Assembly (NCBI RefSeq): GCF_014905115.1
Contig: NZ_CP041235.1
Span: 1,488,001-1,552,000 of the forward strand
Direction of reading: 5' to 3'
DNA: 64,000 bases
Source: Sulfurimonas sediminis
Lineage (GTDB): Bacteria > Campylobacterota > Campylobacteria > Campylobacterales > Sulfurimonadaceae
Each line of letters opens with the position of its first letter. Within the stretch, counting starts at the first letter, position 1. This document shows positions 39,393-48,091 of the stretch, piece by piece. The notes below the pieces were generated by a model. That model was not told where the DNA came from and searched no databases. It was given only the letters and a program-made list of their open reading frames with translations. The translations under genes were made by a program, and so were the position numbers.

Positions 39393-40374
39393 ATTTTACT
39401 TTTTCGTTATAAGTATTATCTGTACACTTTGTTTTTCAACTGCTGCACTTGCTTCAAATCATGACATTTTAACAAACTATCGACTGCATGGCATTAAAAA
39501 TATTCAAAAGGAGTTGGATAAAAGCCTTGGCGATAAAAATTATTGGCAGGAGTTTCTCAAAAACAAAGATACCCAATTTGGCTATATTGAATCCTATACA
39601 AATATTTTACTGTGTGACAAATCGAAATCAGAACTGTTAATTTACTCCAGAGACCAGAACAACACCTATAAGCTACGAAAAGAGTACAGTGCTTTTACAG
39701 GAAAATTCAAAGGAGACAAAACAAAAGAAGGCGACCTTAAAACACCTGTTGGAGTTTATGATATTGTAAAAAAACTGTCAAAAGTTGACTCTTTTTACGG
39801 TCCAATGGCATTTGTGACTTCCTATCCGAACCTGTATGACAGGTACAAAGGCAAAACAGGACAGGGTATCTGGATCCACGGACTGCCAAGCAATCAGGAA
39901 AGAGACGAATTTACAAAAGGGTGTATTGCCATCAATAACAAAAGCATAGAATGTCTTAATAAAAATATTGATATCAAAAAAACAATATTGATTATAAAAG
40001 AAAAGACAAACAGCAGAAATACTGTATCAAAAGAGACCTTGGCACTGCTTTTATCTAATCTGTATGCATGGCGTTATTCCTGGCTTTATAATAATCTCGA
40101 AGATTATCTTCACTTCTATGCAGAGGAATTTAAAAGATTTGACGGTATGAATCTTGAAAAATTCAAACAGTACAAGCAAAGAGTTTTTAGCAAAAATGAA
40201 AATAAAATCATACTGTTTCGCGATATAAATATCATTGCATATCCCAATATTGAAAACCTGTATAAGATAACCTTTAACGAAGAGTACAAATCCGACAGCT
40301 TCTCTTTTCATGGAAAAAAGATATTGATTGTACGCTTACAAAACAATCAATTTAGCATTATAACAGAGAAATAA
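39382..40374 (+). CDS. pgp2: Pgp2/Csd6-like L,D-peptidase of the YkuD family
   Basis: 330 residues from the ATG at 39382, which has AGGA seven bases upstream; an ATG two codons earlier lacks spacing. Signal peptide about 1-24. YkuD catalytic domain about 75-210 with GIWIHGLPSNQERDEFTKGCIAI, holding the His and the nucleophilic Cys. The C-terminal part (about 220-330) has the NTF2-like look of Csd6/Pgp2. In C. jejuni and H. pylori this protein trims tetrapeptides to tripeptides in peptidoglycan and gives cells their helical shape. It is followed at once by the Pgp1-like gene. Confidence 0.88.
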   Translation: MGNRFYFFVISIICTLCFSTAALASNHDILTNYRLHGIKNIQKELDKSLGDKNYWQEFLKNKDTQFGYIESYTNILLCDKSKSELLIYSRDQNNTYKLRKEYSAFTGKFKGDKTKEGDLKTPVGVYDIVKKLSKVDSFYGPMAFVTSYPNLYDRYKGKTGQGIWIHGLPSNQERDEFTKGCIAINNKSIECLNKNIDIKKTILIIKEKTNSRNTVSKETLALLLSNLYAWRYSWLYNNLEDYLHFYAEEFKRFDGMNLEKFKQYKQRVFSKNENKIILFRDINIIAYPNIENLYKITFNEEYKSDSFSFHGKKILIVRLQNNQFSIITEK

Positions 40375-41340
40375 ATGCCTCTGATTTTCAATATATGCCT
40401 GGCACTTCTTTTTTCATCTGTTCTCAATGCAAATATTCAGCTCATTAAAAAAGAAAACAGTGACTCAAACACTACCCTTTTAGTTATAGGCGGAATTCAC
40501 GGTAATGAACCTGGCGGATATTTTGCAGCTTCAATACTGGCCACACACTACACTGTAACATCTAAGAATTTATGGATTATTCCGAACTTGAACAAAGAAA
40601 GTATTATGGCTAACAAACGTGGCATTCATGGTGATATGAATCGTAAGTTTTCACATATCAAAAAAGATGACAAAGACAGAGAAATCATCAAAGAAGTCAA
40701 AAAAATAATACTTTCAAAAAAAGTTTCTTTAGTCTTAAATTTACACGACGGACATGGTTTTTACCGCAAGCAGAACCAGGGCAGTATATTTAATCCGAAT
40801 GCCTGGGGACAGACCTGTGTTATTGACCAATGCCAACTCCAGCAAAAACAGCTTTTTGGTGATTTAAACACTATTGCAGAAACAGTCAAAAACAATATCA
40901 ATAAAAAACTCCTGAAAAAACATCACAGTTTCAATGTAAAAAACACCAATACAAAGTATGAAGATGAGGCAATGCAGCTTTCTCTTACCTACTTTGCTGT
41001 TACAAATGACAAGCCGGCATTTGCCATCGAGACAAGTAAAAATCTCTCCAGTTTGTCCCAAAAAGTCTTTTATCAACTCCTGGCAATCGAAGAGTATATG
41101 AAAATAATGGGGATCTCCTACAAACGCGACTTTGCATTAAATGCAGCACAAATCACGAATATAATAAAAAACTATGGAACATTAGTAATAAATCACAATA
41201 TTTTGTTAAATTTGAATGATATAAAAAACTCTTTAAGCTATATTCCGATAAAATCAAAAAGTAATGAGTTTTATTTCTCCCATCCATTGGGAGACGTGAA
41301 AAGAAAAAAAGGCAGATATTTGATATATATTTGGGAATAA
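40375..41340 (+). CDS. pgp1: Pgp1/Csd4-like peptidoglycan D,L-carboxypeptidase
   Basis: 321 residues with a signal peptide (about 1-19, ending SVLNA). M14-type zinc site: GGIHGNEPGGYF has His-x-x-Glu, and LNLHDGHGFYR holds the third ligand. H. pylori Csd4, as I recall, has Gln where this protein has the canonical His. The enzyme cuts tripeptide side chains to dipeptides. It adjoins the L,D-peptidase gene with no gap, so the trimming steps are encoded together. The C-terminal ~100 residues form the extra domains of the M99 family. Confidence 0.86.
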   Translation: MPLIFNICLALLFSSVLNANIQLIKKENSDSNTTLLVIGGIHGNEPGGYFAASILATHYTVTSKNLWIIPNLNKESIMANKRGIHGDMNRKFSHIKKDDKDREIIKEVKKIILSKKVSLVLNLHDGHGFYRKQNQGSIFNPNAWGQTCVIDQCQLQQKQLFGDLNTIAETVKNNINKKLLKKHHSFNVKNTNTKYEDEAMQLSLTYFAVTNDKPAFAIETSKNLSSLSQKVFYQLLAIEEYMKIMGISYKRDFALNAAQITNIIKNYGTLVINHNILLNLNDIKNSLSYIPIKSKSNEFYFSHPLGDVKRKKGRYLIYIWE

Positions 41341-41374
41341 GTTAGTAACTACACTTAAACCCCAATACTTTAAA

Positions 41375-41617
41375 ATGTCGGATTATTGTCCCGAAAAATA
41401 CAAAATTGTTATAGACAATAACGAAGTTTCTTTGCCAAAAGCTTCAGAATTTTATGTAAGTGACGATTTTAAAATCGTCAAGAGTAAAAAACACCGTGTG
41501 AATGTTATAGGTTATTACAAAAAAGACAGAGTAGATGAGAGTCAGATAAACATATCTTTAAAACAGTTAAACAAACACTATTCAGTTGATAACAATAACA
41601 AAAACATACAGGATTGA
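41375..41617 (+). CDS. Small protein of unknown function
   Basis: 80 residues, charged, no signal or membrane segment. The frame starts at ATG 41375 without a clear ribosome-binding site. It has an N-terminal CPEKYKIVID segment and a SKKHRVNVIGYYKKD middle. I recognise no family. It sits between the Pgp1-like gene and the MSHA-type operon and could be the first gene of that operon. Confidence 0.5.
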   Translation: MSDYCPEKYKIVIDNNEVSLPKASEFYVSDDFKIVKSKKHRVNVIGYYKKDRVDESQINISLKQLNKHYSVDNNNKNIQD

Positions 41618-41680
41618 GTTTTACAAAAATGATGAATTTTGTTCCATGTTATTGGTTCATTTTAAATAGGATTATAGTTA

Positions 41681-43216
41681 ATGAATACATCAACACAGCA
41701 CTCTTTTTCAAGTGTATTATCAATTAATCCATACAAAGAGACATACTTTAGTGGAATATCGAGTTTCATCACAGAAACAACAAGTCCAAAATTTTCAAAA
41801 GACCAGTTTGTAATTTCATATATCAGTACAAAAGAATTTATAAATGCCCAGATTGCAATCAGTAAAAATATTCCCGAGGAAGATCTGTTTGATGCTATCA
41901 GCAACAAAGCATATGATGAACTGGCCCTTGATCAGGCAGTTGAGTATAAAATTCGCTACATTGAGTCATTTGACACATTAGATGAAGAAAACAGATATTT
42001 TCATGTCTTTATTGTAGACCCTTTGGATATAACCAATACTTTTATAAAAATTGTTGAAAAAGTAAAATATATTGATGTCATTATTCCTTCGCCTCTTTTA
42101 ATCAAATCACTTTATACAAAAGAGCTCATCGACAGTAACGGTGTACACTGTTTTATATACATTCAGGAAAATGATGCATTTTTGACTATTTACGGCAACA
42201 AAGAATTTGTTTATACCAAATCTTTAAAATATTCTCTTGTAGAAATGCATGAGCGTTTTTGTGAACTGTATGGTGAAAGAATTGAATATAACGAATTTAT
42301 ACGCTTTTTTTCAAAAGAAAATCTTAAAGAAACTACAAGTGATTACAAAGAATTTTTTATTCGTCTTTATAAAGAATTGTTTGCAAACATCAATGATATT
42401 CTCACCTATGCAAAAAGAGCATTTGATATTGAAAAATTCGAACATGTATATATAGGAGCACAACTTCCGACTGTAACAAAACTTTATGAAATGCTGGAAG
42501 TTGAGTTAAATATAAAGTCAAGTGAATTTGAATTTGATTACGGTTTTGAGACTGAAAATGAATATGTTGATCAACTGCATGCACTTATGCATATTTACAC
42601 AACACTGCCAAAAGATGAAATATATGAATGTAATTTTACTGATTACAGACGACCGCCGAAATTCATCAAACGAGAAAGCGGCAAACTTATAATTTTAATA
42701 TTTGCCTCCTTTGCTCTTGCATTTGCATACCCTATAACATATTGGATACTCACGTATGCACAGACTCTGCAAGAAGATCTGCTCAAACAAGAATACAAAG
42801 AGATTCATAATATCAAAATAACCAGAGAGGCAACTATTAAAAACAGGAAAGCAGACAAAGAAAAATCATTGAAACTGCTTGCCAAAGAAAAAACAGAATA
42901 TTCTGAGAAAAAAAACACTCTTATGAAAATTCATGAAGTAAAAGTTGATTATCCTATGAAAGCAAAACTTTTAACAATGTTCACTAAAAACTTAAACAAG
43001 TATGGTGTAAAGATTGAAGAAGCAAAATATACAGAAGATAATAAAACAAAAATACTGACTTTTTATTTAGTTGCCAACAATGACAGAAAGATTACGCAAC
43101 TCGTTGAATATCTCACTAAGATTTATGAAGGAAAATACAAGTTTATCCTTGAAGAGATTGTCTTTGATGAAAAAACAAATAAATATTTCAGTGAATTAAA
43201 GGTGCGTATATTATGA
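41681..43216 (+). CDS. MshI-like (PilM/PilN-type) pilus assembly protein
   Basis: 511 residues. Residues 1-320 look like a cytoplasmic actin-like PilM/GspL domain. A membrane segment (about 338-358, LIILIFASFALAFAYPITYWIL) and a coiled coil (about 365-420) are followed by a small periplasmic ferredoxin-like domain, the layout of PilN. It is thus a fused PilM-PilN platform protein, as in MshI-type proteins. First of nine tightly packed genes; ATGA overlap with the next. Confidence 0.7.
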   Translation: MNTSTQHSFSSVLSINPYKETYFSGISSFITETTSPKFSKDQFVISYISTKEFINAQIAISKNIPEEDLFDAISNKAYDELALDQAVEYKIRYIESFDTLDEENRYFHVFIVDPLDITNTFIKIVEKVKYIDVIIPSPLLIKSLYTKELIDSNGVHCFIYIQENDAFLTIYGNKEFVYTKSLKYSLVEMHERFCELYGERIEYNEFIRFFSKENLKETTSDYKEFFIRLYKELFANINDILTYAKRAFDIEKFEHVYIGAQLPTVTKLYEMLEVELNIKSSEFEFDYGFETENEYVDQLHALMHIYTTLPKDEIYECNFTDYRRPPKFIKRESGKLIILIFASFALAFAYPITYWILTYAQTLQEDLLKQEYKEIHNIKITREATIKNRKADKEKSLKLLAKEKTEYSEKKNTLMKIHEVKVDYPMKAKLLTMFTKNLNKYGVKIEEAKYTEDNKTKILTFYLVANNDRKITQLVEYLTKIYEGKYKFILEEIVFDEKTNKYFSELKVRIL

Positions 43217-43845
43217 AAATAAATCTTGAAGACTATCTCCATAGAATAGATGCAGCTTTTAAAAACAAAACCCAAAAAGACATCTATATGACTTACCTTA
43301 TGGTTGTCGGTATCATTTTTGCCTTTGCATACCTTCTGTTCTGGGACAGTTCATTTGACAAATTCACACAGACAAGGGCCAGTGTACAAAATCTCCAGAC
43401 AAAGATAAATGCCGATAAAACATTTCTGCAGCATAACCCTGAAACGAAAATTCTACAGCTTGAAAAAGAAATTAGAAACATAAATAATGAAATAGTTGTC
43501 ATAAAAGACACAAACTCTTATATAAAAAGTAAAATTGAAACTATTTCATCTTTAATATATGATGAACGGGCATGGGGTGAATATCTTGATTCCATAGCAA
43601 CCAATGCACAAAAATACAATGTCAAACTGCTTACCCTGACAAATAAATATGCAAAAAATGAGAGTTCTTTTGGTCATATACTCGATATTACAATTGAATC
43701 AACTGCGAATTACAAAAACACCTTGAAGTTTATCAATTCGCTAGAGCAGAGTGAACTGGTCGTTGATATACACAACTTTGATATAAAAGCTGATCAAGCG
43801 CTGATTTCTGATTTAAATATATCTGTATGGGGGATTACATACTAA
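43213..43845 (+). CDS. MshJ/PilO-like pilus assembly protein
   Basis: 210 residues: short cytoplasmic start, one membrane segment (about 25-45), a coiled coil (about 55-100), and a periplasmic alpha/beta domain. This is the PilO/GspM layout. It would pair with the PilN-like part of the preceding protein to link the inner-membrane platform to the secretin. ATGA overlap upstream and TAATG overlap downstream. Confidence 0.7.
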   Translation: MKINLEDYLHRIDAAFKNKTQKDIYMTYLMVVGIIFAFAYLLFWDSSFDKFTQTRASVQNLQTKINADKTFLQHNPETKILQLEKEIRNINNEIVVIKDTNSYIKSKIETISSLIYDERAWGEYLDSIATNAQKYNVKLLTLTNKYAKNESSFGHILDITIESTANYKNTLKFINSLEQSELVVDIHNFDIKADQALISDLNISVWGITY

Positions 43846-44291
43846 TGAAAAAATTCTATTTGATTTTAATGCTCCTTCTGACATCGCAACTTTTTTCCAA
43901 CAATCTGGCATGGGTTGATGAGCAGATTGAAGCGATTAAACCACCAAGAATCGGAGTTTCTGAAAAAGAAATTTCAAGGATAAAAGATCCTTTTATTTTT
44001 TTACACAAGAAAAATGATTCAAAAAAACACAAAACAGGCAAAAAAACAGTATTTGGTGCACATGCAAACTACAAAAAAGTTACGCGACACAGTACTGTGC
44101 ATTTCAGGCTTGATGCCATCTTAAACAAATCAGCAATGATTAATGGAAAATGGTATAAACAGGGTAAATATATTTATGGTTATAAACTGGCTAAAGTTGG
44201 TAGAAATTCTGTTCTATTAGTTCGAAAAAATAAAAAACTTCTGCTTTCAACAAAAAGTAAAAGTAAAAAAATAAAAATCTATAATAAGTAG
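43845..44291 (+). CDS. MshK/PilP-like periplasmic protein
   Basis: 148 residues from the ATG at 43845 that overlaps the previous stop (TAATG). Signal peptide about 1-20. It has a basic middle and a C-terminal beta region (MINGKWYKQGKYIYGYKLAKVGRNSVLLVRKNKK), the pattern of MshK/GspC-type proteins that contact the secretin. The match rests on position and layout more than sequence. Confidence 0.6.
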   Translation: MKKFYLILMLLLTSQLFSNNLAWVDEQIEAIKPPRIGVSEKEISRIKDPFIFLHKKNDSKKHKTGKKTVFGAHANYKKVTRHSTVHFRLDAILNKSAMINGKWYKQGKYIYGYKLAKVGRNSVLLVRKNKKLLLSTKSKSKKIKIYNK

Positions 44292-44300
44292 GGATCTCAA

Positions 44301-45941
44301 ATGAAATTTATACAAACATCGGTTTATGCAACAATAATCACCGCGATGCTTTCAACAACTAGCTTTGCAGATTGTTCTTATGAACTTTTTAGTATCAGTT
44401 CTGCAAAAAATACTAAAATCATTGACTTTGTAGAACAATTGAGTGATGAATGTGGTTTCAGTATCATAGTAACAGATCCTCATGCTGAGAAATTCCTAAA
44501 AACAAAGCTGAATAAAACAAACTTAAAGAATTTAACGATTGATGAAGTGTTGGATATTATATTGACACAGCATAATCTTTCCTATACGCTTGACAACAAC
44601 CTTCTAAAAATATCTTATTTAACAACAAAAGTTTTTAACATAGACTATATACTCTCACAAAGAAAAAGCACAGGCAGTACAGATGTCACACTCAGTTCTT
44701 CTTCAAATGCACAACAACAGGGAGGAGGAGTTGGCGGTGGCGGCGGCAGATCTGCCAATTCTCAAAGAGGCGCCGGTGGGAACTCAGGAACCGGTGGAGG
44801 CAATTCTACATCAGATACAGGTGTGAAAATCGAAAGTTCTGATGAAGTTAAATTTTGGGAGCAACTCGATACAGAGTTTCAGAGTATTCTCAACCGTCCA
44901 AATGACATATACAAAGCAACACCTCCAATCATAAACAAAAATGCAGGGCTGATAACTGTAACAGCTACAGATAAACAGCTCAAGCGTTTTGAAAGTTATC
45001 TAAAAAAACTGCAGGACAAGGTAAAACTCCAGGTACTGATTGATGTACAACTGCTCTCCGTTACCATGAGTAAGGGAAAAACAACAGGTATAGACTGGAA
45101 ACAGCTGTATGCTTTGCAAAATGTCAAACTCTCTGCAAGTACAGCAAACTATAACAATATCGGTACGACAATACCTGCCAATGGAATTATTACAGATACT
45201 GCTGCGACAGGCGCGGGTGCATCACAACTTTTTACTATGAGTGCCGGTGGACAACTGACAGAAGTTATCAAATTTTTAAAAACACAGGGAGATGTTACTT
45301 CCATATCGAATCCGAAAGTTCTTACTTTAAACAACCAACCGGCACTTATTACAGCAGGGACAGAGTATTTTTATAAAATACTCTCATCAACCAACCAACA
45401 GGGAACAGGCGGCGGAGTTGCTGCTACAACCCAAACCGATTTGGTAAACTCTGTCTTTGCCGGTGTTCTTCTAACAATTACTCCGGAAATTTCTGACGAC
45501 AAAACAATTACTCTGAGAATAAACCCCTCTCTTTCAGAAACAACAACAGATATCTCCCAAACACCAAATACAGGAAGAGATATGCCGCCGGATTTAAACC
45601 GCCGTCAGCTCTCTTCTGTTGTAACAGTAAAAGACGGTAACAGAATTATTTTAGGCGGACTTATAAATTCCAAAAACACAAATAATTCAAATCAGGTTCC
45701 AATTTTAGGCAGTATTCCCTTCCTGGGTAATTTATTTAAACATGAAGAGATGGTAAAAACAGTTGAAGAACTTGTCATAATTATAGAACCGCATATTATC
45801 CATAAAGAAAAAGATTCAATCTCTTTAAGTGATTTAGGCTATGAGGGACTGAGCGATGAATTACTTACACTTGAAATGGCTTCAAAAAAGAAAAAAGAGA
45901 TAAAACTGAATCAAACTGATGATAGGGAAGAAGGTAAATAA
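44301..45941 (+). CDS. MshL/PilQ-like secretin
   Basis: 546 residues with a signal peptide. N-terminal STN/N0-type domain (about 30-110), then a Gly/Ser/Asn-rich linker (about 135-175), N1-like domain, and the secretin domain with GVLLTITPEISDDKTITLRINPSLSE and the VPILGSIPFLGNLF lip. Forms the outer-membrane channel for the pilus. No lipobox is seen. Confidence 0.9.
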   Translation: MKFIQTSVYATIITAMLSTTSFADCSYELFSISSAKNTKIIDFVEQLSDECGFSIIVTDPHAEKFLKTKLNKTNLKNLTIDEVLDIILTQHNLSYTLDNNLLKISYLTTKVFNIDYILSQRKSTGSTDVTLSSSSNAQQQGGGVGGGGGRSANSQRGAGGNSGTGGGNSTSDTGVKIESSDEVKFWEQLDTEFQSILNRPNDIYKATPPIINKNAGLITVTATDKQLKRFESYLKKLQDKVKLQVLIDVQLLSVTMSKGKTTGIDWKQLYALQNVKLSASTANYNNIGTTIPANGIITDTAATGAGASQLFTMSAGGQLTEVIKFLKTQGDVTSISNPKVLTLNNQPALITAGTEYFYKILSSTNQQGTGGGVAATTQTDLVNSVFAGVLLTITPEISDDKTITLRINPSLSETTTDISQTPNTGRDMPPDLNRRQLSSVVTVKDGNRIILGGLINSKNTNNSNQVPILGSIPFLGNLFKHEEMVKTVEELVIIIEPHIIHKEKDSISLSDLGYEGLSDELLTLEMASKKKKEIKLNQTDDREEGK

Positions 45942-45944
45942 TCT

Positions 45945-46751
45945 ATGGACAGTATCTTTGCAAAGTCAAAAAATGTTTTCTTAGATACAGTCAATGCCAA
46001 GGACTATATACAGTTAGACAGAGTTTCTACAATCTATAAATCCTTAAAAGACTCTATATCCAAACCATTGAAGATGGTCCTTCTTTTTGGAAAACCGGGA
46101 ACCGGAAAAAGTATGTTTCTGAGTAAACTCTATGATGATTTAGCGCAAGAGTGCGATATCTATCTTTATGAAACACCTATTTTAGATGAAACAGAATTTT
46201 ATAAAGTCCTCGCTCAGGATATTTTCAACATCCGATATAATGACACCTTAAACTTAACGCAGTTTATGAAAATTGTAAAAGAGAGAGCTGTTGAAAAGGC
46301 ACCAATTGTTTTGCTTGATGAAGCACAACTCTATTCTGAAGTTTTAATGGAAAAAATAAGACTTTTATCAGATACAAGATGTATTAAATTCGTTATAACT
46401 CTGCATAAAACAGAAAAAGAAGATCTCATCGCAAAAGAGCATTTTCAAACAAGAATCTGGGAAACTTTTGAACTTGAAAATGCATCAAAAGCAGAACTCA
46501 AGATTTATATACAAAAAAAACTTATGAAGGCAAACTGTTTTGATACAGCAAATATGTTTCACACCAAAACAGTAAACAATATTTACAAACTTACACAGGG
46601 AAATTACAGAGATACCAATAAACTGCTTTATACTCTTTTTGACATCTATCACACCTATGAACAGAGTAACCATTACCCCTTAAGTACCACACATATTCCA
46701 AACAAATTTGTTGAAATGGCTGCCATACACACAGGACTTATCAATGCTTAA
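45945..46751 (+). CDS. MshM/ExeA-like AAA ATPase
   Basis: 268 residues. Walker A is FGKPGTGKSMFLS and Walker B PIVLLDEAQLY; the sensor region ends FVITLHKTEKEDL. This is the ExeA family, which in type II secretion helps place the secretin through peptidoglycan. The usual peptidoglycan-binding domain of ExeA is absent, as in MshM. The next gene starts inside its last codons. Confidence 0.85.
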   Translation: MDSIFAKSKNVFLDTVNAKDYIQLDRVSTIYKSLKDSISKPLKMVLLFGKPGTGKSMFLSKLYDDLAQECDIYLYETPILDETEFYKVLAQDIFNIRYNDTLNLTQFMKIVKERAVEKAPIVLLDEAQLYSEVLMEKIRLLSDTRCIKFVITLHKTEKEDLIAKEHFQTRIWETFELENASKAELKIYIQKKLMKANCFDTANMFHTKTVNNIYKLTQGNYRDTNKLLYTLFDIYHTYEQSNHYPLSTTHIPNKFVEMAAIHTGLINA

Positions 46752-47541
46752 TATTCGTGATTTGGAAAAACGTTGGAAAATCTATAAAATAAAATCATTT
46801 TTACCTTACGTCATTGTCAGTATTGTTTTATTCGCGATTATTCCGGCTGTTTACTACTTTTATACAACCAACACTAAAGCTGTATCACAAAAAAAGCCTG
46901 CTACCGCAAAAAAAACAGTTCCAAAACCAATTCTTCCACCAAAAAACAAACCGGCAGCAGTAAAAGTCAAGCCGGTGAAAATACAGCCAAAACCAGCACA
47001 ACCTAAAACAGTTGTCACAGACAAAACAAAAGAGACATCTTTCCAAACACTCAAGCCATCAATGAATTTTATGAAAAACATTCAACACGAAGTGAGACAA
47101 CCACAATACAGATATAAACAGACAAAGCAAAAGCATTTCAAAGAAAGAAAAATTACAGAGGCTGTTCAAGATATCTCAGTCAAATTGCCTTCAATAAAAA
47201 AAGAGAAAAAAATCACTATCACTATCCAAAGAAAAGAGACCCAAAATGATATTTTTGAAATTATCAAGCGTTTTAAAAAGAACAAGAACCCTGCTTTGAG
47301 TCTTTTTGTTGCAAAAAAATATTATGAACTTGGAAACTACAAGCAGGCATATAATTATGCACTGATTACAAATCAGATCAATTCCAATATTGAGGCAAGC
47401 TGGATTGTTTTTGCAAAATCTCTTATGCAGCTTCACCAAAAAAACAAAGCAATCCATACACTGCAGGAATATATAAAAGTTTCACACTCAAGTAATGCCG
47501 AAATTCTCTTAAATGAAATCAAATCAGGAAAATTCAGATGA
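46744..47541 (+). CDS. MshN-like TPR protein
   Basis: 265 residues from the ATG at 46744; a frame start 12 codons upstream lies inside the ATPase gene. One membrane segment (about 18-38), then a Pro/Lys-rich linker (KKPATAKKTVPKPILPP) and C-terminal TPR-like helices (about 180-260, ALSLFVAKKYYELGNYKQAYNYAL). The layout fits MshN, thought to help assemble the pilus in the envelope. Confidence 0.7.
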   Translation: MLNIRDLEKRWKIYKIKSFLPYVIVSIVLFAIIPAVYYFYTTNTKAVSQKKPATAKKTVPKPILPPKNKPAAVKVKPVKIQPKPAQPKTVVTDKTKETSFQTLKPSMNFMKNIQHEVRQPQYRYKQTKQKHFKERKITEAVQDISVKLPSIKKEKKITITIQRKETQNDIFEIIKRFKKNKNPALSLFVAKKYYELGNYKQAYNYALITNQINSNIEASWIVFAKSLMQLHQKNKAIHTLQEYIKVSHSSNAEILLNEIKSGKFR

Positions 47542-48083
47542 AATTACTACTGCTAGTCATAGTTACATGTAACCTTTATGCCTATAATATAAAACAAAAT
47601 TTATTTACTTTATATCAAAATAAAAAATATGAAGAGGTCTGCACCATAGGTTTTAACAATTTTCAAAGATATAAAAAAGATGAAGAGTTTGTCAGTTTAT
47701 ATGCATTTGGCTGTTTACATTCAGACTATATAGACAGATTGTCAATACCGATAACAATGTTGAAATTTTCAAAAGAAGCTCGTGCAAACTCAGCCTATTT
47801 TGCAGTTATTATGATGCAAAAGAAACTTTTATACCATGCCCTTATCGATGGATATGAATTGTCCCAATATGTTTTACCCTCAACAGATTATATATTGTCA
47901 AAAGTCTTTGACTTATATGTACAACTGGGGAAACATAAACCCAGAACCTTTTATCTGTTCAATGATCCGACAGATAAAAAACTAAGCTATAAACTCTATA
48001 TTTCAAAAGATGAGAGAATAAGCAAGATGATTATTGAAGAATATTATGATACAATAATTTTAAAACGTCACATATACTGGTAG
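47538..48083 (+). CDS. Exported protein in the MSHA-type operon, unknown function
   Basis: 181 residues with a short signal peptide (KLLLLVIVTCNLYA). The rest is helical with repeated YxxK patterns (QNKKYEEVCTIGFNNFQRYKKDEEF), perhaps TPR-like. It is not part of the Vibrio MSHA set I know, so it may be a Campylobacterota addition. TTACATGTAA at 47563 lies in the signal peptide and encodes Thr-Cys-Asn; it is the only copy in the operon. Confidence 0.65.
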   Translation: MKLLLLVIVTCNLYAYNIKQNLFTLYQNKKYEEVCTIGFNNFQRYKKDEEFVSLYAFGCLHSDYIDRLSIPITMLKFSKEARANSAYFAVIMMQKKLLYHALIDGYELSQYVLPSTDYILSKVFDLYVQLGKHKPRTFYLFNDPTDKKLSYKLYISKDERISKMIIEEYYDTIILKRHIYW

Positions 48084-48091
48084 GAGTTATT

